64,000 bases of DNA from Lepeophtheirus salmonis (taxonomy: Eukaryota > Arthropoda > Copepoda > Siphonostomatoida > Caligidae): the NCBI RefSeq assembly GCF_016086655.4, contig NC_052131.2, positions 40,177,705 through 40,241,704 of the forward strand. The letters run 5' to 3'. The position numbers were made by a program, and so were the translations under genes. A model generated the notes under the pieces. That model ran no database searches. It was given only the letters and a program-made list of their open reading frames with translations, and was not told the DNA's origin. Positions 23,605 to 34,799 of the stretch are shown piece by piece. Each line of letters starts with the position of its first letter. Position 1 is the first letter of the stretch.

Positions 23605-25395
23605 ATTTCATCATACAATACTGTCCTTTTAAACACTCTTAATTTTGAGACTGTAGTAAGGATCAATTAAAGGATATGTATGTCAAATCCATTGTTCCCT
23701 CTTTTTCACAACTCTCAATCATCATGAAAAAACAAACAAACAAGCATTATGAGTGCCACTGACGAGATTTTTCATAGACGAATACTACCAGACTATGTAT
23801 CTTCTTTATATTAATATATATATATATGCAAGTGAAGGTCGACATTGAAATATTTATTCTTTATTGAAGTCATGGTAACTCTTTATTATGTAATGAGCTT
23901 ATCAGGTAATGTCTGACCTAGTTTGGAATATATTGACCTTAAAGGTATTTAAAAAAGTCTTATGTATACCTGCCATGCAACGCTGGATAACACACCTTTA
24001 ATATACTTACATTTTAAGTAATTTATGTATGCATACTTCATCCGGATAAACCTAAGAATAACATTCAGTTTGAAGATGCTTAATAAACATTCCACCACAC
24101 CAGTCACTTTTTGATTTATAAGTCAACCCCTCTATCTTTGTCTTTATGAGCTCCAAAAAACAATTTTTGTGTTTTGGGTATAGAATAAGGCTTCCTTAAA
24201 TGACCATAACAATCGAAGAAGTATACTTTCGAAAAACGGCACCTCGTCTTAGCCTGATCAGGTTCAAAAGAGGAACCCAGCAAGGTGTCAACCTCCTAGG
24301 CCCAAGGCTGTGGTTAACCATTAAAGACACACACAATCAAATTGTGTAAGATTTTGATTATATGAAAAAATTAAACCTCTCATATTACCCTAGCCCCTTC
24401 CGCTTTTGTCTTTTTTTTCAGTAATAAAATGTTTTATCATGTTCTGATGGAAAAAAAAATAAACTGCACATTCTTGATGGAATGACCAAAGTATCATAAC
24501 TTTTTTTGTAATTATATTACGCTTTAGCGTTAAAAAGCTACTAATTATCAACTATAATCATAAATACCTTATAATTAGTCACATATCAAAAATTATTTGT
24601 ATAGTTTTGGAATGCACTAAATATATGTATGTACATAAAATATTATATCTTAAAGTTAAAATAATTTTATTAGTATTAAAGTGTTGAAATATCACGCAAC
24701 TTATAATATTTTCTATGAGGCTAGAAAGAAATTTGATACTAATATAACAAACTAAAGTATTTTTTTTTGCGAAGAAATGTATACAATGATGAATTAATAT
24801 GAATGACTTCTTTATTAATGAGAAACATTATAATAAAATTATTTTCCTTAGTCCTTAGGAAACGAATTAAAATTTATGTGTACATAATATCTTTTATTCT
24901 ATTTGTTAATAAACAAGGAATTTATGAAAAATTGTACTCAAAGTCTGTCGCTTCTTGTATAAATATATGTACAATGTTCATATAATGTTGAATGAAAGTT
25001 AATTAATTAATATAAATCTTCTTATAATCCCTTTTTTATTTGAATCATCTTTTAAGTTTATTTTTTAATTAAAAAAAAAATAAAGTAGACGGATAAAATA
25101 TTTTGATTTATCATTAATTTCATTCCTTTCTCTATTCCCTAAAAAGTATTAGATATTTAGATTTTTATTATCATCTACTAAGGTATTAACTACCTCGAAT
25201 AGGAACTCTGTACCTTCTTTCGATCGCCCTGGAACCAAATGTCATTGTCCTGTATATATTATTGTAACAATCTCAACAAATTATAAGGACAAAAAACATT
25301 CATTCAGTCTAATTTCATAACAATGGAAGAAGAATACTCGGAGCTGCCTGAGATTCAGTTCTAGTGGGAGGAACGGAAATGCATAATACTTATAA
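23605..25395. other. Stretch without a supported gene
   Basis: AT-rich. A slightly GC-richer patch at 24230-24330 (CCTCGTCTTAGCCTGATCAG..GGCCCAAGGCTGTGGTTAACC) is open for about 40 plus-strand codons but matches nothing that I recognise. No RNA gene could be folded from it by eye. Confidence 0.35.
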
Positions 25396-25399
25396 GTAC

Positions 25400-25605
25400 T
25401 CCAATATCTGTATACAAGTGATGGAGAAGACTGTGATACCCTGGATTACCCAAGTAGCCAAGGTTGTCGCTGGTGTGGCAGAAGGACTCTGCAACCTCCC
25501 ATGTGACCAACAAGGCCTAACTTAAGGAGAACTGCTGTGATTTTGTGACCAAGAAAGAGTACCCCCCCCCAGTAGCTCACTAATAGGTGTACCCACACAA
25601 CTAAG
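25400..25605 (+). pseudogene. Fragment of a Tc1/mariner-type transposase
   Basis: Plus-strand: VMEKTVIPWITQVAKVVAG, a frameshift, QKDSATSHVTNKA (degenerate QQDSAPCHVTNKA catalytic block), then LKENCCDFVTKKEYPPPSSSLIGV (degenerate WPPSSPDLNP). About 65 codons remain, with a frameshift, a stop and a run of ten C that disrupts the SSPDLNP block. A lineage distinct from the neighbouring remnants. Confidence 0.75.
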
Positions 25606-25906
25606 GTAACCTACACCAGTCGCTCTTACATATAAATTTCAACATTATTGATTTGATTGCCATATGTACAATGCACATATGTGTACTGCCTAAGAGACGA
25701 ATATATCCAAATGTATGTAATAATCATATTTAAATTCAATAAAATATTAACATAACTCATTTGCAAATCAAATATTGTACATAGGTACGATAGGGCATGA
25801 ACACACCAAAATATATATGCTATCCATAAAGTTTTGTGAGTTTCTGTAGCCTGGGCTAACATAAGTATATATTGCTTGAGGCGTTGGTGTCTTCTCTATG
25901 TGATAA

Positions 25907-25975
25907 TTACAAGGAGTTGTATTGTTTTGTCGCAATACGGATCCACTCTCTGTAATATAAATGTAAACAACGCTT
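25907..25975. repeat. Dispersed repeat family E, copy 2
   Basis: Matches 17027-17085 over about 60 bp (GGAGTTGTATT.TTTT..CGCAA.ACGG). No coding capacity. Confidence 0.45.
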
Positions 25976-26039
25976 TTGCCTTATTCTATCAAAAATATTA
26001 CAAGGAATGTACATTGGCGGTTTCATTTCATATATATAT

Positions 26040-26335
26040 CCATAGCTTTTAACCAGAAATTAATTTTTAGCAAAAAAAATATCAAAGATTAGTTGCTGTT
26101 GACAAAAAGTTAAATTTCTCGCGAAAAAATTTCAATGATTGAATTTTATCTAACTTTTTTTTCAAAAATCCACAGCTATTCACAAAAAATTACAATTTTC
26201 TGAAAAAATTGAGCAAATCCATAGCTATACACTGCTTGAATAATTTGCCAGAATGATTTTTTTTAAAGAAAATAAATCATTCCAAAAAAAACTCCTATTT
26301 CGCTGTAAAATTTTTTCATCCTGACCAAAATAATT
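26040..26335. repeat. AT-rich tandem repeat family F, locus 4
   Basis: Units with 'aaaatccacagctattcacaaaaaattacaattttctgaaaaaattg' cores, same strand as loci 1 and 3. Lies just beyond the 3' end of the hAT remnant. Confidence 0.55.
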
Positions 26336-26589
26336 CTAGTTAAAATATATTTTTTTAGGGGACTATATGAAATTTTTCATGTAAGTGCTATGGAATACAC
26401 TTAGATGCTTACTATAATTGATACTTTTTTTGCTAATAAACATTTTATATGCTTCAAGTAAAGCAACAATAAAAAAATATACAACCTATAAAGTTTTTAT
26501 TTCAGTATTATATTGCTTTAATAATTATACGACAACATCAAAAACATATATCACCTATTTTTTTTCTAAGTAAATATTTATTTACAAAA

Positions 26590-27549
26590 GTATAATTTGT
26601 CTATTATTGTGATTTAGGGAAAATTTGTCAATAATTTCGTAATTCTCCATACTCTTGATACATTTATTGATAGCATAGCTAAATCATTTGTACGATTATC
26701 CCCACTGCTATTTCTCAAATAGTTTTTTTAGTTACTTAATGCATGAAAAACTTCTTTCACAGCTAACTGATGTTACAGGAAGGGTTAAAGAAATGCCAAT
26801 TAGCTTAAATAAATCGATAAAATCCTCTCTATAAGGACGAAAGAGATGGAAAAAATCTTTTGAACATTGTCTCTGAAGGGCTTTTCTTTCCATGATTCGT
26901 CACACATGATGAAGTTCCACAGTCAAATCGTCTTCATTAATTCCATAAAGCATTGTCATGGGTAAGAGCACATTCTTGCCTAAGAAAGTTGAATGCCTTG
27001 GGGAAAGTGCCTGAACTCCTTTCATTATATTATTGTTTTCCAAGGAAAAGTGAAGCCTCATCTCCATAATTAATCGGTCAGTCCAGCACATCCAAGTTTT
27101 TAGTTTTTTAATGGAAAACATGGATACATCCCTTCCAATTTTTGTTCAGAAAATGATGGCTTGCAAAACAGAATATACAATCCTTTGTAACATTATATTC
27201 TTGCCAGTTAAAAAGAACAAACAAACCTTTGTTAAAACAACGCATTTGAGTACCATATTGTCTTGAGGGATGCCTTGAAAGCAAAGGTTGTCGCGGATCA
27301 TCTCTTGGATGAGAACTGACATCAATAATAAAATCTTGGTTCGATATATTAACACTTGAATTTGCATTTGTATTTGCATCCATATCTTCAATGAAGCCAT
27401 CAACTCCCCCATTCGATCCATGTTCTTCATATTTTTCCAATCATGAAGTGGTGGCTGTATCTTTTGATATTGATTGATCTTGTATCACTATCACCCATAT
27501 CTTGAATGTATTCCAATCGAGGTCGTTTGCGGATCAAAATGCGTTCCAT
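26590..27549 (-). pseudogene. Internally deleted hAT (ZMYM1-like) transposase
   Basis: An ATG at 27549 starts MERILIRKRPRLEYIQDMGD; a stop interrupts near 27429. The next frame (27440-27108) carries an acidic linker, SSHPRDDPRQPLLSRHPSRQ, and a TTF-type zinc-finger block, FNWQEYNVTKDCIFCFASHHF. The text then jumps to the C-terminal part: ENNNIMKGVQALSPRHSTFL, GKNVLLPMTMLYGINEDDLT, PYREDFIDLFKLIGISLTLP, VTSVSCERSFSCIK and, after a frameshift, LRNSSGDNRTNDLAMLSINV, the hAT dimerisation domain. The RNase-H-like core is missing, about 400 residues by family comparison. Dead and possibly once mobilised in trans. Confidence 0.85.
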
Positions 27550-27914
27550 TATTAAATTATAATATATAGTCGAGATTGATCGTAATATTTAATTACTTTG
27601 TTTGTATACAGCGTACACTTAACATATAAAATCCTCAAAAAACAGGTTTACTTAATGTTCAGAGGGATATACTATTATTTAATATTCAATCATATTTTGA
27701 ATAACAAAAAAATAGTTCGGAAGTTTTTAGATAATCAGTAATGAAATAATTACCATAATTGATAATTAGTTATAAATAAACAGATTGAACCTGTTCTTGG
27801 GAAGATTCAAGCTTGCTCAATCCTTTATTTTGATTTGATATTTTCTATTTAAATGTATATGAAAGGAAGCCTAGGGTACTATTTCATAACTCTTGTTAGT
27901 GAACAGTGAAAAAT

Positions 27915-28055
27915 GTAACCAGAACCGTTTTCGGAGGCTTAAGAACCCATATTAAAAATTTCAGGGAAATCCACCAATTATTTTGACCGTAATTGAAGAA
28001 AAACATACACATACTCTCATTAAATATATAGATCACCTACATTAAATACAGAGAA
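27915..28055. repeat. Dispersed repeat family D, 3' tail copy
   Basis: TTAAGAACCCATATTAAAAATTTCAGG and GAAAAACATACACATACTCTCATTAAATATATAGAT match the tails at 13610 and 14061-14160. The region 27560-27914 upstream is empty, and 28060-28460 contains only a patch rich in TTCCG/GTTCC. Confidence 0.45.
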
Positions 28056-28462
28056 TAATTGAGGCCTCCTCTTCCAACAGAATCAACAAATTTAGATTTA
28101 TCACAAAATATTTACATAAGAAATTACTAAATGAGTCGATTTAAGGTATTATAACCCTAGGTAGATATCGGGAGAGAAGTGCAAATTTTTGGAAAATGAT
28201 TGTAATATACAGGTTTGTAAGCGTTCCGAAATTTTGGCTTTCCGTTAAACGTTCCGGTCTTCTTCGTTCAGCCATTATTTCTGTTCCGTACTGCATTCCA
28301 ATCGTACCGTAGTACCCTATTCACTGTACGACAGCAAATCGCGACTTTCACTTTGACGTTGTCATGGATACCTCATTTGACAACTATATTTCAAGATTTT
28401 TTAACACAATAATTCAGTGAGTATTAGTCTTCAAATAAGCTACAACTTAGAAAAATCGGTTT

Positions 28463-28830
28463 TTTTTATTGTCGAGATGGAAGCCAAAAGGCAAAGTAGG
28501 ACAGATTTGATTTGCACCCAGCATAGTAACAATGCATGAAAAACTGGACCGTGGACTAGTCAAGAAACTCCAAGAACGACCTCTACCTCGCCTACGCCAT
28601 CGATGAGGTTCCGCCAGTCAACCAGAATATGTTCCTAGCCTCTGCGATGATATTGAGAATCGTGGCATCAGAGGCATTGGTTCCCGAAAGTCATAAAAAT
28701 CGAAGTCAATCAGTATCAGGGCGTCGTCAAGGAGGTGCTCTTGTCCTGGGTGAAATCCAACTCCCCAGAGGGAAACTATGTGTTCCAGCAGGACTATACT
28801 GCATCCCTCGCTAACCGAAGGGAAGAAGAA
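28463..28830 (+). pseudogene. Tc1-like transposon fragment (C-terminal catalytic part)
   Basis: The frame at about 28688-28830 reads KVIKIEVNQYQGVVKEVLLS, WVKSNSPEGNYVFQQDYTAS: the conserved 'NYVFQQDGAPAHT' catalytic Asp block with G to Y and A-P lost. Upstream, 28463-28680 is broken coding-like DNA (ETPRTTSTSPTPSMRFRQ) that I cannot place. The plus frame 28629-28814 and minus frame 28618-28917 are shadows. Confidence 0.6.
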
Positions 28831-29139
28831 TTTATTATTTTTTGTAGAAAATTTGCTTACATTCACGGCCAAATGATGAGCCTCGGCCCCATGATTCAGA
28901 ATTATTGAACTGGTCAAGTTTATATGTTCGAGTTAAGGTATAGTAGTAGAAACTTTCATGTTCGATAAGAGCCTTCAAAAGTGTCCCACTAACCCCCCTG
29001 AGCCACTGTCATAAAATAGGTATCCCCATAGTTCGTTTTTGCTTTATCAGCCCTTTAAATTATATTTAATAAGTACTTTTGGAACAAAACATATCTGCTA
29101 CACTTTGCTAGTATTGGAAATCATTTGCCCATAATGGAT

Positions 29140-29855
29140 CGAATTTGCATTTTTTAGAAAAGAATTTCACTGTTGATCCAGTATTCAACAGGTAAAGTGC
29201 CCGTGTGGTGGCCTTCAATGACAACAAGGACATGGTTGAGGAGCTTCAGACAATCACCAAAGTCAAACATCCAGCATCTGTGATGATGTTTGGTGCCATT
29301 ACATCAAATGGGGCAAAAATGGATCTAATTTGGTTCAAAACTGGTTTCCGACTTAAATCAGAGGCCTACTTGGAGATTTTGAAGGACAAGGTCCTTCCAT
29401 AAGCCCTCAAGATCTCTAATGGGGGCCCTTTATCTTCTAGCAGGATGGCGCACCTGCCCATACCTCTGGAATGACTCAGGATTGGCTTGCTGCCAACATG
29501 CCATTTTGTAACAAAAACATTTGGCCACCTCAGTCACTTGATTTGAATCCCCTTGACTACAGTGTGTGGTGGCAAATTGAGAAGAAGGCCTGTGCTACCC
29601 GCCACCCGAATTTTGACTCATTGACGGCTAGCGTCAATGAGCAATGGGCAGCCATGGAATAACATTACATCATCAATGTGTGCAAGGCTTTCCACGGGCG
29701 CTTGGAGGGTGTCATAGCAGCTGATGGCCGTTATATTATAATAAATTCTCTATTATATAATTCTCAAAAAAAAAATACGTCATACGAATTTTATTACATA
29801 TTTAATTATTTGGCACAAATAGTCCGCTTATTTATGCAATTACCGGTATACCCGG
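29140..29855 (+). pseudogene. Nearly complete C-terminal Tc1-like transposase with right terminal repeat
   Basis: Blocks: EKNFTVDPVFNR (first catalytic Asp; VD), VVAFNDNKDMVEELQTITKV, KHPASVMMFGAITSNGAKM, GFRLKSEAYLEILKDKVLP, stop, a damaged QDGAPAHT region (near 29440), MTQDWLAANMPFCNKNIW, PPQSLDLNPLDYSVWWQIEK (SPDLNPLDY with P changed to L), ASVNEQWAAME, then VCKAFHGRLEGVIAADGRY. Stops at 29205, 29401 and 29660 disable it. It ends at about 29855 with TTATTTATGCAAT..ACCCGG|TA, the inverse of the end at 17088, so the right end is intact but the N-terminal half is missing. Confidence 0.88.
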
Positions 29856-29869
29856 TAATATAAATGACT

Positions 29870-32800
29870 GTTCCTTGTTGTTGTTGAAGATCCTACAAAT
29901 TCAGTTTCAGAGTTAGGAGATTTTCTATAATTGTCTGGAATGACTTATAATTTGCATGTCATATTCACAGAGATAAGATATTATCATTTTTTTTGCCTAT
30001 GTATAGATGGAATTGAATGATGTGAATTGTGTCAAATAAGGAAACAATTTATGTTAAAGTATTATTCTTTTAATATTTACAATTGAGTAGACTCACTTAC
30101 TCCTTATTTTTAGTATGTACATCCCGGATTGATAAGGTGAGACGAATTCACTATTAGTTTATTCATTTTTTTTTGCACAACCTAAAATCATTTTGTTATT
30201 TTAGAGGCAGATATCTTATATCGATTCATGTAAAACTATTTCTTGATAAATACGGGTCATTTCTGTATTTGTAAATCATAGATCTGTTTTAGAAGTTTGA
30301 TTTTCTGAAGTAACATTGTGCCATAACAAAGTAACGGAAAGAAGCATAGAAAAATATCTTCTACCTTTATGTTGTTTGAAGAGATGAGACATTCGATAAA
30401 TGAAATCCTTCACGTAAATTTTACACATGCGTCAAGTTAAAAATCAGAAGAAAAAAAATGCATTTTGGATTCGTAATTTATTTTCAGTAACAATAATTTT
30501 AGTTATTATTATTATTCTATAACCTCTTAGGTTCAAAAAATTGACCTTTCTTGGAGGGAAATTAACCTTTCTCTACTTTACTTACAAAAATCTATGAAAA
30601 CAAAAACTTACATCCAGCTGACGTTCAAATATCATACAATGTCATTATCTTTTTGTTGTTAATTCATGTTGCTTCAACACCTGATACAAAATATTTTTAC
30701 CAAAATCATTTATTTGCATTTGACATTTTAATTTTGACAATAGTCAACTAAGTTTTTAAACTACATATGCATCTTTTATCTTCAAACTTGTACACTTATT
30801 TCAAATATGAGATTTTTATGACACAAAAAATATTCATTCAAAGTTGGAAAATAAAACAAAAGATAAATTATAGAAACATAAGAGCTTCAAAAGATTATCT
30901 TGTTAGTACAAGAAATATTTTTGTACGTACTAGTCAGCAGTTTTTCAAAATTTATAATTAATTTAGCTGTTGTCTCTTATAGTCATGAAAAGGCCTTGAA
31001 CATTGATCTGTTGAACATAAACATTTCATATAAATCTGTGAATATATTATATGCATGGATTACACAAAGGAAGGATATCATCAATATAAAGTCTATCTTG
31101 CTATCCCATACATTAGTCGTCATAACATTTCCTTCTTCTTTTCAGTAACTAAATACTTACTCCCTTGAATATAATATGAACAAGAATGTTAATAAATTAT
31201 TTTAAAGAGCTGTTTCACTTTTAAAGCATATTAAACTTTCGATTTTAACTTTTTTGTGAGAATGCCAGATCGTTTAATTGCTCTGGTTTGTAAAAGGGTT
31301 ATTAAAAAATGGGGAATATATTAAGTTCAAATAAGTTTAGACTTATCCCTCAAATACCGCGAATCCTTTAATCCTGAATTTCTTAAAATATGTAATAGAG
31401 GTTGCTGGTGGCTCTCTGCACCATCAAAAATCTTATTCATATATATTTATTTGTAAGAAATTTCTAGGGAGATCTTTGGAAAGCATATCCTCCGAATGTT
31501 TATAATAAATTCAGAAAACAATCAATCTTTATTTGCTGCTCACAGCTCACCAAAAAAGACTTAATAAATATATGTAATATCAAAGAAGAATACAAATTTA
31601 ATCATAGTTTCAGTTACAAAGCAAAAATTATTGTTGGGAATATTTTCTCCATATTCATGATAAATTATGTTACAAAAAAGAGGGGTCATGTTACTACCTG
31701 ATAAAAGAAACATAACCAAATATAATGACATATTATAAATATTTTAAAGATATATCTAATATCATTCTATAAAATATTTTCTATTAATGTTGTTTTCCCA
31801 GTTTTTTCAGTCATTTATGTTTTTACATCTTACAAATCATTATCAACCTTATTATTGATCTAATTTCCTTAAAAGTTAATAGAATACCCAAAGTCTGCGT
31901 AGCTATGTTTCTTAAGACGACTAATATATATATATTTATGGCTGTTCATCTCTTTACATGCACATCCTCAAAATAATCATGCAGCCTTTCCTACCAAGGG
32001 AATAATGAAAATACTCAAATTTATATAGAAGTTTACCAATTACGTAATTCTTCCTTCTCTATTCAATTGTAGGCTTATCCTCACTGCCGTTATAACGCTA
32101 CCTACCTGGATAACATAAAATTTGCATTATATTTGTTGACAATGGTTGATTTTCTGTTTATCTCACCTTATCAAAGTTCCGAACATTGATTGGTTTAATT
32201 TTAATTAGCCTTAAGTTGTACTGTGAACTTGTGAACAATTCCCAACAATGAATTGGCATCTTAATAAATAATTTTTATCCTTTTTAAAAACGAATTCTGA
32301 ACAAGGCAAAGTCCTTTTTTCTCCATATTCAAACTAGTTTTCTGTATTTTTCTTATAACCAAATGATAAACTAAGATTTAGAGGTTAATTAATGTAACTA
32401 CATATTATATACATTGAACTGATAGTTTTACAAATATAAAAATCAATGATGGAAAGAGAAATTATGATGTATTGACAAGATTGTAAACCATATTCATATT
32501 TAGAGTCGTAGAAAATACTATCTAAAGCGAGTTTTATTTTCTTCCAAAGCTGTTATAAATATTCTTTGATCATTGAGGAGGGAACTTCCAAAGCTATTCA
32601 CCATGTGGTGAAACGAGGACCACGTATCAATATTTTCCCGTGTTGTAGTGACACTTTTTTTATCCGCTAGGGGCGTTGAGTATACTTGAATATCATTCTA
32701 TAACAAACTGTAATACTCTAAAAGTAGATTTGGACCAATCAAGGTTCAAAACACTAATTAGGGGAATAGAAGCAGAAACACTGACAGATGACAACAAAAT

Positions 32801-33185
32801 ACAAGGTATCTATTTGTGTAAGTGAGGTAATACCGTGTACAATATGTTTAACTTTTAAGTGTATACACCGTAGAAAAATAAAACATATTTACACAAGAAT
32901 AGATTTGATACTCCGGCCATGACGTCACATTTGTTGTTTTTAATTTAGATGAGGAAATGGAAATACCTTGAATAAAGTTTCATGGATATAATTTCGTACT
33001 CATAGTAACTAACGATATGTAAAATATGGATTTTATTCCTAGCCCAAACTTTGAATTGAAAGCCTTACTATAGCAAGAAAACCCATACAAAATGGAGCAA
33101 TTCAGTTATACATATAACTCCGTTCCTCAGCTGAATTTATGGTGCAGATTATCGATTTCACCGCCTCTATGGTTTATATGGTGAA
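29870..33185. other. Long stretch without a supported gene
   Basis: AT-rich. Open frames (30767-30961, 30900-31148) are short and lack family features. TGACGTCA at 32920-32927. No transposon ends, tRNA or hairpin of note found. Confidence 0.4.
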
Positions 33186-33189
33186 TACA

Positions 33190-33515
33190 AGTCGTTATTT
33201 TGTACAAGTTGTAGCTTGTACAAGAGGATTATGTAAGTTGTCAGCCCAGAAATAAGATAAGAATTTAGAATACATTTGAAAACGATATTCCATAGATGAC
33301 CAATATATTAATGATGTTAAAAAGTTCAAATGCCCGAATTTATAATAAGAATAATTGTTAATAAAAAATTAATTTTAATAGATTAAAATCCTATGATGGT
33401 ACAAATCAATACATTTTCGATTATAATGATCTAATTAAATAAGGTAATAATAAAACGTAAAAATTGTAAATTGTACAATATGTTTATACAAGTTACAACT
33501 TGTACACAATATATA
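33190..33515. repeat. Dispersed repeat family G (GTACAAGTTGCAACTTGTAC type), copy 1
   Basis: The palindromic block TGTACAAGTTGTAGCTTGTACA (33200-33221) opens and ATACAAGTTACAACTTGTACAC (about 33488-33512) closes a stretch of about 300 bp, so the same palindrome stands at both ends. Related blocks lie at 45735 and 59223. Probably a short non-autonomous element. No ORF. Confidence 0.55.
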
Positions 33516-33756
33516 TATTATAAACAACAATCACTCCACAAAAAATAAATCTCCTTCAATCAAAATTAACATCAGTATGAATCCCATATGTAATCATTAA
33601 AAATCACATTTTAGTTTTAAAGGATATCACAACTTCATGATATTGAAGGAGAGTAATAAGTATTTTTTGAGGAATAAATTTACTTAAAAGATAAATGAGA
33701 ACTAGATGATGATGCCTTGATTATTTGGGCTTCTTATCTGTCCTTGTTGGTGGAGA

Positions 33757-33896
33757 TCATTTGCGTACTGCTTGAGTCTCCGAAGAGTGAACGCACATGC
33801 TTAGTAGCACAAGGAAGAGTAGACTAAATATCTGGAAATGAATAAATTAGTTTTTCAATTTCGAAACATGAATCGACTTACTTTAACAAGATCCAT
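33757..33896 (-). CDS. Small secreted-peptide gene, paralogue 1 (in-frame TGA)
   Basis: Exon 1 (33896-33882) encodes MDLVK; the intron 33881-33832 (50 bp, GTAAGT..CCAG, phase 0) follows; exon 2 (33831-33757) encodes IFSLLFLVLLSMCVHSSETQAVRK and then TGA at 33759-33757, 29 residues in all. Residues 5-16 are hydrophobic, a typical signal-peptide core. After the TGA the frame remains open for 11 codons, SPPTRTDKKPK, to a TAA at 33723-33721, and this matches the equivalent part of the gene at 57171. Function unknown: a short secreted peptide if the TGA is read through, otherwise only a signal peptide. Evidence for reality is the shared promoter, leader, intron position and extension. Confidence 0.6.
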
Positions 33897-33902
33897 GATC
33901 GT

Positions 33903-33940
33903 TCTAAACCCTATAAATTTTAATTCAGTACAATTTATTT
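33903..33940 (-). promoter_or_regulatory. Core promoter of secreted-peptide paralogue 1
   Basis: Reading the minus strand, AAATAAATTG (33940-33931) is a TATA-like element about 30 bp before GTTTAGAACGATC, which runs directly into the ATG. GTTTAGA (33909-33903) matches GTTCAGA at the same place before the paralogue's ATG (12 of 16 bases identical from GTT to ATG). This implies a leader of about 10 nt. Confidence 0.5.
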
Positions 33941-34196
33941 GATTGAAGTTGTTATTTGAATAATATGATGATGGGAAGAAAGAGCGCGGAGCAAGAATAA
34001 GGAATAAGTCAAGTTCATTCCGTATTCGTTATACGATCTGTTCTTTAAGGAGCATCTTCATAAAAATTAAACAGTATTAAATGAATCCCCATCAAAATAC
34101 TTGAGAGATTTCTTTCGTAGTGTTATTTGGTAGTTTAGAGTGATCACTAGTTTTGATATGAAAAAGTGTGAAGCTGTTCATTTAAAGTATGAATAC

Positions 34197-34357
34197 AGGG
34201 GCGTATGCAGGGTTAAAATAAAATAATTTTGTATTCGATAATAAAAAAAATATTACTTGAAAACAGGAGTAGTAAAAACATTTTTAAAAGATTTTTTTCC
34301 AAAAATTAAAAAAACAAAACAATTCCTCCCCACAAAAATATAATCATGCAGACGCGA
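34197..34357. mobile_element. Short MITE with GCGT.TGCA ends
   Basis: The left edge GGGGCGTATGCAGGGTT is matched by the inverse of the right edge (CGCGTCTGCATGATTAT). The inside is AT-rich with the same 'ttttttccaaaaattaaa' text and 'CAATTCCTCCCCAC' end as repeat family F, so it is probably a short, array-less member of that family. No exact target duplication is clear. Confidence 0.55.
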
Positions 34358-34654
34358 ATATGACATGTCTAAGGATTTCATAAATAATTTTTGATTCACT
34401 TTAAGTCATTTCAAAATTTACCACAGCCATTGAAAACTTTTTAGCTAAGTTTAAGTAAGAGGCTACGGTAATATATATTTTAAATATGCTTAAACAAATT
34501 CCCTTTGAGGAACACTAACCAACAGTCAAAAAAATATAGTTAATTTATACATTATCTAAAACTTTTAAAACGTATCAAGAAAAGCATTTTAAGTAGTTAA
34601 AATCAAACTGAAACAAAATTATTGAACGAACTTCCAGACATAATTGGTGATTTC

Positions 34655-34765
34655 TACCATCGTTACCTTTATTCTATCACGCAACCTTTATAGGAAAATA
34701 AATAGAAAAAGTGACAAAATTAGTTGGTAGTTAATCAACTCATCCCAACTATGTCATTATTATTC
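34655..34765. repeat. Dispersed repeat family A, copy 2
   Basis: CATCGTTACCTTTATTCTATCACGCAACCTTTA, then TTAGTTGGTAGTTAATCAACTCATC, aligns with the copies at 486 and 39225; this copy is shorter. Confidence 0.5.
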
Positions 34766-34799
34766 AATAATGGATGAAAAGTGTTCTCAGCTTAAAAAG

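Noticed and set aside
28618..28917. 99-codon minus frame
   Set aside because: Antisense shadow of the Tc1-like fragment that reads as NYVFQQD on the plus strand.
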